The position numbers were made by a program, and so were the translations under genes. A stretch of DNA of 64,000 bases, from positions 160,813-224,812 of the forward strand of contig NZ_JAKSXV010000075.1 in NCBI RefSeq assembly GCF_022829345.1, given 5' to 3'. The stretch comes from Methylobacterium sp. J-090. GTDB lineage: Bacteria > Pseudomonadota > Alphaproteobacteria > Rhizobiales > Beijerinckiaceae. Numbering within the stretch: the stretch's first letter is position 1; the number at the start of each line of letters is the position of its first letter. This document shows positions 37,548 to 46,905 of the stretch, in pieces. Under the pieces are notes generated by a model, which searched no databases, was not told the DNA's origin, and saw only the letters and a list, made by a program, of their open reading frames with translations.

Positions 37548-37835
37548 TTACTTCTTCATCGAATCCTTGGCCATGCCGTCCTTGGACATGCCGTCCTTCG
37601 CCATCGAATCCTTGCCCATGCCATCCTTGCCCATGCCATCCTTGGCCATGCCGTCCTTGGACATCGAGTCCTTGGCCATGGAATCCTTCTTCATCCCGTC
37701 CTTGGACATGGAGTCTTTCGCCATCGAGTCCTTGGACATGCCGTCCTTGGCCATGGAATCGACCGCGAAGGCCGGGGCTCCGGAGACGGCAGTGGCGAGG
37801 ACGACGGCGGCGGCGACGCGGAGGAGAGTGCTCAT
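37548..37835 (-). CDS. Secreted methionine-rich MxKDx repeat peptide
   Basis: 95 residues: signal peptide (LLRVAAAVVLATAVSGAPAFA) then 14 units of the five-residue repeat MxKDx, 14 Met in about 70 residues with no other sulfur residue. This is the pentapeptide MxKDx family. Known family context (MrpX in Azospira) is a periplasmic sacrificial methionine pool that soaks up hypochlorite and is re-reduced by YedY1. It is first in the sigma-F regulon here, 54 bases after a perfect promoter. Confidence 0.92.
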   Translation of the reverse strand: MSTLLRVAAAVVLATAVSGAPAFAVDSMAKDGMSKDSMAKDSMSKDGMKKDSMAKDSMSKDGMAKDGMGKDGMGKDSMAKDGMSKDGMAKDSMKK

Positions 37836-37888
37836 GGGCGGTGATCCTTCTCGAACGTACCGAACGGTTCGGCGGTACTGCAACGTCT

Positions 37889-37914
37889 TTCGGAGGAGCG
37901 CCGATGACGGTTAC
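37889..37914 (-). promoter_or_regulatory. ECF sigma-F type promoter of the MxKDx gene
   Basis: Minus strand: GTAACC at 37914-37909, 16 bases, then CGAA at 37892-37889. Identical in boxes and spacing to the site before msrB. Confidence 0.8.
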
Positions 37915-38005
37915 AGGTCGAGGCGAAGATTCTGCCCGGAGCGCTCCGCCCGGATGTCGCCGCCGATAGGTCTCGTGGGGTAAGACCTCGCGGGGGAAGA
38001 AGAAG

Positions 38006-39091
38006 TCAGGAAATCTTCAGGGCCCAGATCAGGGACAGGCTGACGAGGAGCAGGACGACGAGCGAGCCCGTCACCGCCAGCGTCACGCGGCCGCCGACGC
38101 GGGCCAGCACCCGCACGTCGACCCCGAGACCCAGCGCCGCCATCGACACCACGGTGAGCAGGCCCGCCAGCCGGGTGATCGGCTGCGAGGCCGCCTCGGG
38201 GACGAGGCCGAGGGAGCGCAAGGTCGCGAGGACCAGGAAGCCGAGGATGAACCAGGGCACGATCTTGAAGAAGCCGAGGCGCCCGGGCTTGCCCATCGGG
38301 GAGGCCCCCTGTGCCGGCAGGTAGGGCGCGATGAACGAGAACGCGACCACGACGGGCCCGAGCATCAGGACGCGGACCAGCTTGACCAGGGTACCGACCT
38401 GGGTCGCCAGGATGCCGACCGGGACCGTGGCGGCGAGCACCTGCGGCACCGCATAGACCGTGAGCCCCGCGAGCGTGCCGTACTGATGCTCCGACAGGCC
38501 GACGAGGGGGATGAACAGGGGCAGGCCCAGGACCATCAGCACGCCGAGGACGGCCGTGAAGGCGATGGCCGCGACCACGTCCTTGCTGTCGGCCCCGATC
38601 ACCGGCGCCACCGCGGCGATGGCCGAGTTGCCGCAGATGGCATTGCCGCAGGCCACCAGGATCGCCATGCGGGCGGGGAGGCCGAGAACCCGGCAGATGC
38701 CGTAGCTCGCGACGATCGCCAGGACCACCGTGGCGACGATGCCCACGAGAAGGTTGGTGCCGGAGGCGAGGATGGCGCCCAGGCTGACGGAGGCGCCGAG
38801 CAGGGTGACGGCGAGTTCCAGAACCTGCTTGGCCGAGAACGCGATGCCGGCCCGGAAGCGCTCGCCCGGGCTCCACAGGGTCCGGAGCGCGATCCCGAGC
38901 AGGATCGCGATGACGAGGGCCTCGACGTAGGGATGACCCGTCGCGCGCTCCTCGAGGGCCTGCACGGCCAGGGCGGCCAGGGTGACGGCGAGACAGACGA
39001 GGATGCCCGGCAGGAGCGAGGCGATCCGGCCGGACGCGATCCTCGGCTTCGCCGTCCCGGCGGGTTCCGTCGTGAGGCCTTTGGCGCTCAT
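38006..39091 (-). CDS. YeiH-family putative sulfate exporter
   Basis: 361 residues, about ten membrane helices. Family marks: LVACGNAICGNSAIAAVAPVIGA and TLAGLTVYAVPQVLAA. YeiH proteins are annotated as putative sulfate exporters and are often near sulfonate catabolic genes. Here it sits at the downstream end of the sulfolactate cluster, past SorAB, where it could export the sulfate made. Substrate is inferred. It is not clearly in the same transcript, as a plus-strand small gene lies between. Confidence 0.85.
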   Translation of the reverse strand: MSAKGLTTEPAGTAKPRIASGRIASLLPGILVCLAVTLAALAVQALEERATGHPYVEALVIAILLGIALRTLWSPGERFRAGIAFSAKQVLELAVTLLGASVSLGAILASGTNLLVGIVATVVLAIVASYGICRVLGLPARMAILVACGNAICGNSAIAAVAPVIGADSKDVVAAIAFTAVLGVLMVLGLPLFIPLVGLSEHQYGTLAGLTVYAVPQVLAATVPVGILATQVGTLVKLVRVLMLGPVVVAFSFIAPYLPAQGASPMGKPGRLGFFKIVPWFILGFLVLATLRSLGLVPEAASQPITRLAGLLTVVSMAALGLGVDVRVLARVGGRVTLAVTGSLVVLLLVSLSLIWALKIS

Positions 39092-39225
39092 GGTGCCTTC
39101 CTTTGAGGCAAGAGGAAGGAAATTCTGCGTGCGCCGAAACCGGGGGAACAACGCTCTCCACCGGCGGACATCTTCGCAAAACGCATCCATTGATCGGACG
39201 GGGCCGAAGCGCGACATCTAAGGAC

Positions 39226-39468
39226 ATGAGCAAGCGTAACGACCAGCTGGCGATGGCCTTCGATCCGTTCGGCGAACCCGTCGAGATCGCTTGCCCGGGC
39301 GCGTCCGCGGCGGGAGACCAGCGCGCGCGCAGCGTTGCCGTGATCGGCTTCTGGCTGGTCGCCGCGACCCTGACGGCGAGCCGGATCTACTTCGCCGACG
39401 AGCCCGTGGCGCAGATGGTCGCGCATGCTCATGCGCAGGTCGCCGCCTTCATCACCGCCATCCTTTAA
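39226..39468 (+). CDS. Small single-helix membrane protein
   Basis: 80 residues. A polar N-terminus with DQLAMAFDPFGEPVEI, then one membrane helix (VAVIGFWLVAATLTASRIYF) and a short tail containing His residues. It is antisense-free and fills the gap between yeiH and sorB. The ribosome-binding site is too close to the ATG to be convincing. No family recognised. Confidence 0.45.
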   Translation: MSKRNDQLAMAFDPFGEPVEIACPGASAAGDQRARSVAVIGFWLVAATLTASRIYFADEPVAQMVAHAHAQVAAFITAIL

Positions 39469-39500
39469 CTCCGCCGACTGCCATCGGGACGGGTACGCGC

Positions 39501-39560
39501 CTCGATCCCGACGTGCGAGCCTCGATTCCCACGTGCAAGACTCGATCCCGGCGTGAAAGC
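39501..39560. repeat. 20-bp tandem repeat
   Basis: Three imperfect copies of CTCGATCCCGACGTGCGAGC, just past the sorB stop, in the convergent gap. Confidence 0.8.
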
Positions 39561-39607
39561 CGTGCCCGCTTGCGACGAACCGGCATCCACGTCGTCGAAC
39601 GAGGAGG

Positions 39608-39964
39608 CTAGTACGCCGCCGCGAGGTAATCCGCGATGGCCTTGGCGTCGGCCTCGCTGATCGGCGCGTGATAGACCTTCGTCATCTTCGTCACCTCGCT
39701 GGTCCAGAAGGCCCCGCCCTTACCCGGCGGCTGCATGGCGATGTAATCGACGGAATGGCAGGTCAGGCAATTGGCCTGCGCCGCCTCGAATCCCGCTTCC
39801 CGGCCGGCCGCCGGCCGCAGCTGCGCCGTCGGCTCGGGAAGTTCGTAGGTCCGCGGCGCGGCGGTCGCGGGGAGGCTCGCCAACACCCCGAGGCTCGTTA
39901 AGAACCCCAGGCTCGCCAAGAACCCAAGACTCGCCGGCAGGACTTTCTGAGAACGCATCGTCAT
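39608..39964 (-). CDS. sorB: Cytochrome c subunit of sulfite dehydrogenase
   Basis: 118 residues: signal peptide then a single-heme cytochrome c with CLTCHSVDY and a likely distal Met in EVTKMTKVYHAPI. The signal contains a duplicated SLGFL unit (FLASLGFLTSLGVLASL) from a 15-bp tandem repeat. 11 bases after sorA. Takes electrons from SorA and passes them to the respiratory chain in the periplasm. Confidence 0.9.
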   Translation of the reverse strand: MTMRSQKVLPASLGFLASLGFLTSLGVLASLPATAAPRTYELPEPTAQLRPAAGREAGFEAAQANCLTCHSVDYIAMQPPGKGGAFWTSEVTKMTKVYHAPISEADAKAIADYLAAAY

Positions 39965-39975
39965 CTCGGCTACCC

Positions 39976-41181
39976 TCACGCTGCCCGCACGCGGACGGTC
40001 TCGATCACGTTGCGCATGTAGCCTGGTGGGTTCCAGCGCGCGGCCATCGGCTGGACGCCGCCGTCGTTGCCCGTCGCCCGGACCCGGAGGGCGTGCGAAC
40101 CGGCCGGGAGGTCGACCGACAGGGTCCAGGGCCGGAAGGAATAGCGCCCGAGATCGGGCCCGAGCGCCGCCTCGGTCCAGGTGCGGCCGTCGTCGGGGGA
40201 GACGGAGACCGCCGCGATGCCGGAGCCGCCGTCGAAGGCGATGCCGCGCAGATCCGTCCGGCCGGCCCGGATCGTGGCCCCGTCGGCGAGGTTCGTGACG
40301 AACGACCGGATGGTCAGGCGATTGATCGGCACCGTGGTCTTGGGGGTCTGGCCGGGCTCGACGCAGGCGCAGGCATTGTCGGGAATGCGATAGGCCGATT
40401 TCATCCAGAAGCCCTCGTAGGGCTTGTCCAGCACCGTGATCGCGTCGAGGTGCTTGACCCAGTAGGTGCCATAGAAGCCCGGGACCACGAGGCGTAAGGG
40501 ATAGCCGTTGAGCCAGGGCAGATCTTCCCCGTTCATGGCCCAGGCCAGCATCACCTCGCCGTCGCGGGCGTGATCGAGGGCGAGCGCCTTGGCGAAGTCC
40601 GGGGTCTCCGGGAGAACCGGGCCGTCGAGGCCCTCGAAGACGACCTGCACCGCGCCGGCCTTCACGCCGGCCCGGTCGAGCACGGCTTTCAGCGGCACGC
40701 CCGTCCAGCGGGCGTTGCCCATGGCGCCGTTGGCGAGCTGGCCGCCGGCGACGCGGGGCTCGACGAAGCCGCGCGAATTGCCCGAGCACTGGTTGACCGC
40801 GACGATCTCGGCGTTGGGCATCGCCTTGAGCTCGGCGAGGGACAGCGAGACCGGCCCGTCGACATGTCCCGCGACCGTCAGGCGGAACGTGTCGGGATCG
40901 ATGGAGGTCGGGATGTCGGCGAGGTGGTAGCGCACGAAGAAGGCGTCGTTCGGGGTGATCGCGCCCGCGTCGAAGACCGCGAACGGCGTCTCCAGCTGGG
41001 GCGGCCGCGCGGTCATCCGCAGCAGCGGGCGCTTGCCCGGATAGGCCACGAGGGGGCGCTCGCCGTTGCCGAAGGGCAGGGTGACGGCCTCGCCGGCCCG
41101 GGCCGCGAGGGGTGCGAGGGCCGCGCCGAGCAGCCCGGCCCCGGCCTGCCTCAGGAGCGTTCTGCGATCGGTCTCGATCAT
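39976..41181 (-). CDS. sorA: Molybdenum sulfite dehydrogenase, SorA-like
   Basis: 401 residues. Twin-arginine signal (TDRRTLLRQAGAGLLG), then the sulfite-oxidase fold with Cys ligand in AVNQCSGNSRGF and conserved MNGEDLPWLNGYPLRLVVPG and YGTYWVKHLD. The C-terminal Ig-like dimerisation domain ends RWNPPGYMRNVIETVRV. Oxidises sulfite to sulfate with cytochrome c as acceptor. Its place after sulfolactate genes fits disposal of sulfite released by SuyAB. Confidence 0.92.
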   Translation of the reverse strand: MIETDRRTLLRQAGAGLLGAALAPLAARAGEAVTLPFGNGERPLVAYPGKRPLLRMTARPPQLETPFAVFDAGAITPNDAFFVRYHLADIPTSIDPDTFRLTVAGHVDGPVSLSLAELKAMPNAEIVAVNQCSGNSRGFVEPRVAGGQLANGAMGNARWTGVPLKAVLDRAGVKAGAVQVVFEGLDGPVLPETPDFAKALALDHARDGEVMLAWAMNGEDLPWLNGYPLRLVVPGFYGTYWVKHLDAITVLDKPYEGFWMKSAYRIPDNACACVEPGQTPKTTVPINRLTIRSFVTNLADGATIRAGRTDLRGIAFDGGSGIAAVSVSPDDGRTWTEAALGPDLGRYSFRPWTLSVDLPAGSHALRVRATGNDGGVQPMAARWNPPGYMRNVIETVRVRAA

Positions 41182-41219
41182 CCCGGAATCTCCATGTCCC
41201 GCTGGCGGCCTCCGCGCGA

Positions 41220-41948
41220 TCATCGCAGGACGGAGGCGTAATGGATGTCCTCGGTGAGGCAGGTCGACAGGCGCCACTCCACCGGGCGGTCCTCGAGATC
41301 GACGGCGACGCGGTCGACTTCGAGGACCGGCGTTCCCGCCGGCTTGTCCAGCAGGGCCGCCTTGTCGGGGCTGAGCGCGATCGCCTTCAGGCGCTCGTGC
41401 GCGGTCGCGATCGTGATGCCGAACCGAGTCGCGTAGAGGCTGTAGAGCGTGTTCGGAAGCGCCATCCCGGCCAGGCCGGGAAACAGGCTCGACGGGACCG
41501 CGATGGTCTCGAACAGGCAGGCGCGTCCGTCGAGGGAGCGCACCCGCTCCAGCCGCACCACGCGCGCGTTGCGCAGGAGGGCGAGCCGGTCGCGCTCGTC
41601 GAGGGTGGCGGCGGCCTCCGCGATGGCGACGACGCGGCTCGACGGCGTGCCGGCGACCGCCCCGTCGGGCCGCAGCTTGAAGAAGCGGAAGACGCTCTGC
41701 TTGTCGTCGTGCTCGGCCACGAAGGTGCCGCGCCCCTGGCGGCGCACCAGCAGGCTGTCGGCGGTGAGCGCGTCGAGGGCTTTCCGCACCGTCCCCTGGC
41801 TGACCCCGAGTTCGGCGGCGAGCACGCTCTCGCTCGGCAGGATCTGGCCCGGCTGCCAGACCGCATCGGCGAGGCGGCGCAGGAGCGTGTCGTAGACCTG
41901 CCGATAAAGCGGCCGGAAACCGACCGCATTGCCACCTGTGCGTTCCAT
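41220..41948 (-). CDS. GntR/HutC-family regulator of the sulfolactate operon
   Basis: 242 residues. N-terminal winged helix (ILPSESVLAAELGVSQGTVRKALDALTADSLLVRRQGRGTFV region, about 28-70) and a C-terminal UTRA effector domain ending VEWRLSTCLTEDIHYASVLR. Encoded within the operon, so it is likely the pathway repressor. The TCWWRTATAWGA sites are candidate targets. A second GntR lies at 49921 and shares the domain plan. Confidence 0.88.
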   Translation of the reverse strand: MERTGGNAVGFRPLYRQVYDTLLRRLADAVWQPGQILPSESVLAAELGVSQGTVRKALDALTADSLLVRRQGRGTFVAEHDDKQSVFRFFKLRPDGAVAGTPSSRVVAIAEAAATLDERDRLALLRNARVVRLERVRSLDGRACLFETIAVPSSLFPGLAGMALPNTLYSLYATRFGITIATAHERLKAIALSPDKAALLDKPAGTPVLEVDRVAVDLEDRPVEWRLSTCLTEDIHYASVLR

Positions 41949-42109
41949 GTCGGTGCGCCGCTGCTCCCCGGGCGTGGGAAGAGGAAAGGAGAGGTTTCCC
42001 AGCACGGTGTCCCGTTCCTCGATAAGGCCGAGCCCGGCTCCGGGCAATCGGTCGATCCGGAGGGCCGGAGGCCTGGGACGAAATCCGCTCGGGATGGCGG
42101 CCTTCATGG

Positions 42110-43099
42110 TCAGAGCGCCCTGATCTCGGCCACGAGGGCGTCCGGAACGGTGAGCCCCTCGGCCTCGGCCCGGGTCCGGAGGGCGAGGCGGCGCGCGCCG
42201 GGCAGGCGCGCCCCGTCCTGCGCCTCGATGGAGCCCGCGAGATCGGCGAACCGGGAGAGGGCCCCGGCCCCGAACGCATCCGCCGCGATGGCGAGGACGA
42301 GTTGGCCGGTGCCCGGCGGATCGCCCTCGGCATCGAGGAACGAGCTCGCCTCGGCGGCGAAGCGCCCGCCCGTCAGGCCGGCGGCGAGAAGCTCCACCAT
42401 CAGGGCGAGCGCGGTGCCCTTGGCGTCGCCCAGCGGCACCATGGTGCCCTTCAGGGCCGCGCCCGGATCGGTCGTCGGCCGGCCCTCGGCATCGAGGGCC
42501 CAGCCCTCGGGAATGGCCTCGCCGCGCTGCCGGGCGGCCATGATCGAGCCCCGCGCCACCTTCGAGAGGGACAGGTCGATGACGATGGGCGCGCGCCCGG
42601 GCAGGGGACAGGCGAAGGCGAGGGGGTTGGTCCCGAACACCGCCCGCGACCCGCCCCAGGGCGCCATGGCGGCCGGGGTGTTGGCGAACAGGATCGCCAC
42701 GAGTCCGGCCTCGGCCAGGGCCTCCACGGGCCGCCCCGCGGCGCCGCAATGGTGGGAGCGGCGGATGCCGGCCGCCGCGATGCCCTGATCCCGGACCATC
42801 GGCGGAAGCTGCTCGATCACCGCGTCGAGGGCCGGATAGGCGAAGCCGTGGGCGGCATCCACCGCGAGGAGGCCGGGCCGGGGCCGCGTCACCGCGACCG
42901 CGGCGTCGCCCACCACCTTCCCGGCCCGGACCTGCGCCGCGTAGGACGCCACCCGCGAGAGGCCGTGGCCCTTCAGTCCGTCGGCCTCGGCGCCGACGAG
43001 GGCCCGGGCGACGCTCCGCGACGCGGGCGCCAGCGTCCCGCAGCGGACCAGGGCATCGGCCACGAGGGTGTGGGCTTCGGCGAGGGTCAGGGTCGTCAT
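42110..43099 (-). CDS. comC: Malate/L-lactate dehydrogenase family, (R)-sulfolactate dehydrogenase-like
   Basis: 329 residues of the LDH2/MDH2 oxidoreductase family, which is unrelated to classical malate dehydrogenase. Family blocks: GLSRVASYAAQVRAG, IRRSHHCGAAGRPVEAL, the FGTNPLAFACPLPG region and GTMVPLGDAKGTALALMVE. ComC from coenzyme M synthesis and from Chromohalobacter sulfolactate catabolism oxidises (R)-sulfolactate to sulfopyruvate. The identity rests on the neighbours slcC and suyAB. Three bases separate it from slcC. Confidence 0.82.
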   Translation of the reverse strand: MTTLTLAEAHTLVADALVRCGTLAPASRSVARALVGAEADGLKGHGLSRVASYAAQVRAGKVVGDAAVAVTRPRPGLLAVDAAHGFAYPALDAVIEQLPPMVRDQGIAAAGIRRSHHCGAAGRPVEALAEAGLVAILFANTPAAMAPWGGSRAVFGTNPLAFACPLPGRAPIVIDLSLSKVARGSIMAARQRGEAIPEGWALDAEGRPTTDPGAALKGTMVPLGDAKGTALALMVELLAAGLTGGRFAAEASSFLDAEGDPPGTGQLVLAIAADAFGAGALSRFADLAGSIEAQDGARLPGARRLALRTRAEAEGLTVPDALVAEIRAL

Positions 43100-43102
43100 G
43101 GC

Positions 43103-44044
43103 TTAGCCCTCCGAGAGGTGACGGCGCACGGCCCGGGCCGTGACGGCCGAGACGCGCACGTTCGATTCCCGGGTCACCCCGGCGATGTGCGGGGTCAGGA
43201 TGAGGTTGGGTAGGTCCCGGAACGCGGCGCCCGCCGCCGCGTCCAGGGGTTCCTGCGGGAAGACGTCGAGGGCGGCCCCACCGAGATGTCCGCCGCGCAA
43301 AGCCGCCGCCAACGCGGCGACCTCGACCACTTCGCCCCGCGCGGCGTTGATCAGCACGGCCCCGGCCGGCATCCGGGCGAGGGCCCGCGCGTCGATCATC
43401 CCCCGGGTCTCGGGCGTCAGCGGCACGTGCAGGGACAGGACGTCGCTGCCGGCGAGGAGGGCGTCGAGGTCGAGGCGCGCGATCGTGCCGTAGGCCGGCC
43501 GCCACGCCGGATCCTCGGCCGGCAGGAGGGGATCGTGGGCCGCGACCTGCATGCCGAGGGCGACGGCGCGGCGCGCGGTCTCGCGGGCGATGGCGCCGAA
43601 GCCGACGAGGCCGAGGCGCTTGCCCGAGATCTCCCGGCCCATCAGCGCGTTGCGCGGCCAGGTTCCCGCCGCCACCGCGTCGGTCGCGCCGTAGGCCCCG
43701 CGCAGGAGCAGCATCGCCGTGCCGATGACGTACTCGGCGACCGCGACGTCGTTGGCACCGGTGGCGGGATAGACGGCGATGCCGCGGGCGCGGCAGGCCG
43801 CAAGATCGATGTTGTCGAGCCCGACCCCGAGGCGTCCGACCACCTTGAGGTCGGGCGCGGCGGCCAGGAGCGCCGCGTTCACCTGCGTGCGGTTGCGGAC
43901 CACCAGGGCGTCCGCGCCGGCCAGCGCCGCCATCAGGTCGGCGGGCCGGTCCACGAGGCCCGGATCGTAGAGGGTCGCGAACCCGTCGAGTTCGGCCGCG
44001 ATGGCGGCCTCGTCCATGAATTCGCTGATGACGATCTTCGGCAT
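43103..44044 (-). CDS. slcC: D-2-hydroxyacid dehydrogenase, (S)-sulfolactate dehydrogenase-like
   Basis: 313 residues of the PGDH-like family. NAD site LGLVGFGAIARETARRAVAL, substrate Arg in INAARGEVV, acid-base His in TPHIAGVTRESNVRV. SlcC oxidises (S)-sulfolactate to sulfopyruvate. With ComC of opposite stereochemistry the two interconvert the enantiomers so that SuyAB, specific for (R), can act. Specificity is inferred from the cluster. Confidence 0.83.
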   Translation of the reverse strand: MPKIVISEFMDEAAIAAELDGFATLYDPGLVDRPADLMAALAGADALVVRNRTQVNAALLAAAPDLKVVGRLGVGLDNIDLAACRARGIAVYPATGANDVAVAEYVIGTAMLLLRGAYGATDAVAAGTWPRNALMGREISGKRLGLVGFGAIARETARRAVALGMQVAAHDPLLPAEDPAWRPAYGTIARLDLDALLAGSDVLSLHVPLTPETRGMIDARALARMPAGAVLINAARGEVVEVAALAAALRGGHLGGAALDVFPQEPLDAAAGAAFRDLPNLILTPHIAGVTRESNVRVSAVTARAVRRHLSEG

Positions 44045-44109
44045 GCGACCTGTCGGGGTGTCTGATGTCGGCAAGGGACAAAAACTCCGGTTGCGGGGGA
44101 TGCGGCCCC

Positions 44110-45480
44110 TCAGGTGGCCGGGACCACGGCGGGCATCGGGCGGTGACGGGCCGGGTTGGCGGGGGCGACCGGCGCGGGCGCCTCGTCCATCGCCTCGTCC
44201 GGCTCGTCGAGGCTGTCGAGGTCCGGCTGGATGCGCCCGTCGAGGACGGCGCGGGCATGGGCGAGGTCGATCTTGCCCTCCCAGCGGGCGATCACCAGGG
44301 TCGCCACCATGTTGCCGATGGCGTTGGTGATGCAGCGCAGCTCGTTGAGGATGCGGTCGACGCCGATGATGAGCGCGATGCCGGCGACGGGCAGGACCTG
44401 CGACGCCTGCAGCGTCGCGGCGAGCACGAACAGGATGGCGCCGGCGACGCCCGCCACCCCCTTCGAGGTCACGAGAGCGATGGCGAGGAGGCCGAGCTGC
44501 TGCTCCCAGCTGAGCGGGATGTTGAGCGCCTGGGCGATGAAGCCGATGGCCATGGTGAGGTAGATGCACGACCCGTCCATGTTGAAGGACAGGCCCGCCG
44601 GCATCACCAGGCCGGTGACGCCCTTCTCGACGGAGAGGCCGCCGAGCTTGGCCATCAGGCGGGGCAGGACCGATTCGGTGCTGGTCGTGCCGAGCAGGAT
44701 GAACATCTCCTCGCGGACGTAGAGGAACAGCTTCCACAGGCTCAAGCCCACGTAGAACCGCATCACGCCGCCGAGGAACAGCACGATGAACACGAAGAAG
44801 GTCAGGTAGAGCGAGACGATCAGCAGCCCGTACTGGGCGAGGATGCCGAGACCGAACTTGCCGATGGTGAAGGCCATGGCGCCGAACGCCCCCACGGGGG
44901 CGAAATGCATGATGATGCCCACGACCTTCATCAGGATATCGCCGAAGGCGTGGATCACCTTGAGGGGGAATTGCCCCTTCGGGCCCATGGCGGCGAGCCC
45001 CATCCCGACGAGGACGGAGAAGAACATCACCTGGAGCAGGTCGCCCTTGGCGAAGGCATCGACCGCGCTGTGCGGGATGATGTTGGCGACGATCTCCATC
45101 ACGCTCTGGGCGTGGGCCTTGCCGGCGATCGCGGCGACGCTCTTGGCGTCCAGGCTCTCGACCGTGGCGTTGATGCCGTCGCCGGGCCGCAGGAGATTGA
45201 CGAAGAGAAGGCCGGCGGCGAGCGCCACCGTCGTGGACACCTCGAAGTACACGAGGGTCTTGAGGCCCATGCGGCCGACGCTCTTCATGTCGCCGACATG
45301 GGCGATGCCGACCACCACCGTGCAGAAGATCACCGGGCCGACGACCATCTTGATCAGGTTGATGAACATGTCGCCGAGGATCTTCAGGTCGACGGCGAAC
45401 TTCGGAAACAGCACGCCCACGACGATGCCGAGCGCGATGCCGACCAGGACCTGACCGTAGATCGATCGAAAAAACCTCAT
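44110..45480 (-). CDS. DctA-family dicarboxylate/cation symporter
   Basis: 456 residues with the glutamate-transporter-homologue fold. The hairpin serine-rich motif LLGTTSTESVLPRLM and the NMDGSCIYL motif are intact, plus NLIKMVVGPVIF. The C-terminal tail is Pro/Ala-rich. DctA carries C4-dicarboxylates with protons. Sitting between suyB and slcC, it is likely the sulfolactate importer, as sulfolactate resembles malate in size and charge. That substrate is inferred. Confidence 0.9.
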   Translation of the reverse strand: MRFFRSIYGQVLVGIALGIVVGVLFPKFAVDLKILGDMFINLIKMVVGPVIFCTVVVGIAHVGDMKSVGRMGLKTLVYFEVSTTVALAAGLLFVNLLRPGDGINATVESLDAKSVAAIAGKAHAQSVMEIVANIIPHSAVDAFAKGDLLQVMFFSVLVGMGLAAMGPKGQFPLKVIHAFGDILMKVVGIIMHFAPVGAFGAMAFTIGKFGLGILAQYGLLIVSLYLTFFVFIVLFLGGVMRFYVGLSLWKLFLYVREEMFILLGTTSTESVLPRLMAKLGGLSVEKGVTGLVMPAGLSFNMDGSCIYLTMAIGFIAQALNIPLSWEQQLGLLAIALVTSKGVAGVAGAILFVLAATLQASQVLPVAGIALIIGVDRILNELRCITNAIGNMVATLVIARWEGKIDLAHARAVLDGRIQPDLDSLDEPDEAMDEAPAPVAPANPARHRPMPAVVPAT

Positions 45481-45617
45481 GGCGTTCCTTCCCAGGCGAT
45501 CTTCGAACGGAATCCGCCGCCTCGTTCACGGGCGGTCTCTCTCCGTTCGCGAACCCCGATGGCGTCGGGGTGGGAACGCCGCGTTCCGGGTCGGAACGCG
45601 GCGCGCGAGTCCGCCCG

Positions 45618-46880
45618 TCAGGCGCTGCGGTAGAGCTTCGTCATCACGAACTCGCGGTGGCCGAGGGATTCGGCGGCCGTGAGACGCCCGTTCGCCGTCC
45701 GCACCACCATGTCGATGAGCGCGTCGCCCGCCTGCGGGATGGTCATCTCGCGGGTGAGCACGCCCGAGACGTCGACGTCGATGTGCTCGCCCATGGTGCG
45801 CACGGTGCGCGGGTTGCCGGTGATCTTGATCACCGGGACGATGGGGTTGCCGATGACGTTGCCCTGGCCCGTCGGGAAGGTGTGGACGACGTAGCCCGCC
45901 GCCGCCATCAGGGTGATGCATTCGGCGGCCGCCGACGAGGTGTCCATGTAGTACAGGCCGGGCCCCTTGGCGGGCGATTCCGCCGGCTGGAGCGCGTCGA
46001 TGAAGCGGCTGTCGTGGCCGATCTTCTCGAGGTTGCCGAGCGCCTTCTCCTCGATGGTGCTCAAGCCCCCGAGGATGTTGCCCTTGGTCGGCTGGGAATC
46101 CGAGAGATCGTCGGTCTTGTGGGCCTCGATGACGTCGTCCTGATAGGACTTCCACATGGCGAACCACTTGTCGCCGATCTCGGGCGTCGCCGCGCGCTCG
46201 CGGCAGAGGTGCTCGGCGCCGGTGATCTCCGAGGTCTCGCCGAACACGCCGTAGATCCCCTGCGGGATCAGCTTGTCGTAGAGATTGCCCACGGTGGGGC
46301 AGGAGGACAGTCCGGTGGTGGTGTCGGACTCGCCGCACTTCGTCGAGATCCAGAGGTCCGCGATCGGGCATTCCTCGCGGGGCAGTTCGGTCGCCCATTG
46401 CACGAAGCGCTTGGCCTGGTAGCTGGCCTTGGCGATGGTGGCGATGTCGCCGTGGCCCTCGATGCCGAAGCCGATCACGGGCTTGCCGGTCTTGGCGATG
46501 CCCTCGACGATCCGGTTGGTCCACTGGTCCTCGATGCCGATGACCACGACGGCCGCGACGTTCGGGTTCGAGCCGATGCCGATCAGGGTGCGGAAGTGGA
46601 GGTCGAGATCCTCGCCGAACTGCAGGCGGCCATAGGCGTGCGGCAGGGCCATGGTGCCCTTGATGGAATTGGCCACGGCCTCGCAGGCGGCGTTCGACAG
46701 GTCGTCGAGGGGCAGAAGCACGACGTGGTTGCGCACGCCGACGCGGCCGTTCTCGCGGCGCCAGCCCATGAAGGTGGCGGCCTTGGTGTCCACGGAGGCG
46801 CGGCTGGAGCCGAGGGCCGTGGTGGCGAACTGGTCGGGGGCTCCGCCGACGAAGGGGGAGGTGGTCTCGGGGGCGTTCAT
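45618..46880 (-). CDS. suyB: (2R)-sulfolactate sulfo-lyase, large subunit
   Basis: 420 residues of the UxaA/altronate dehydratase large-subunit family. Cys-containing blocks ([36 protein letters not shown]) suit an iron-dependent lyase. SuyAB cleaves (R)-sulfolactate to pyruvate and sulfite in the cytoplasm. Pairing with SuyA and two sulfolactate-type dehydrogenases separates it from altronate dehydratase. The ATG at 46880 has GGAGAG upstream. 25 bases after suyA. Confidence 0.9.
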   Translation of the reverse strand: MNAPETTSPFVGGAPDQFATTALGSSRASVDTKAATFMGWRRENGRVGVRNHVVLLPLDDLSNAACEAVANSIKGTMALPHAYGRLQFGEDLDLHFRTLIGIGSNPNVAAVVVIGIEDQWTNRIVEGIAKTGKPVIGFGIEGHGDIATIAKASYQAKRFVQWATELPREECPIADLWISTKCGESDTTTGLSSCPTVGNLYDKLIPQGIYGVFGETSEITGAEHLCRERAATPEIGDKWFAMWKSYQDDVIEAHKTDDLSDSQPTKGNILGGLSTIEEKALGNLEKIGHDSRFIDALQPAESPAKGPGLYYMDTSSAAAECITLMAAAGYVVHTFPTGQGNVIGNPIVPVIKITGNPRTVRTMGEHIDVDVSGVLTREMTIPQAGDALIDMVVRTANGRLTAAESLGHREFVMTKLYRSA

Positions 46881-46905
46881 GATGTTCTCTCCGGGCATCG
46901 CGACC

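Noticed and set aside
41220..44258. 1012-codon minus-strand frame spanning several genes
   Set aside because: Only the last 242 codons are a real protein (GntR); the rest is out-of-frame reading of comC and slcC.
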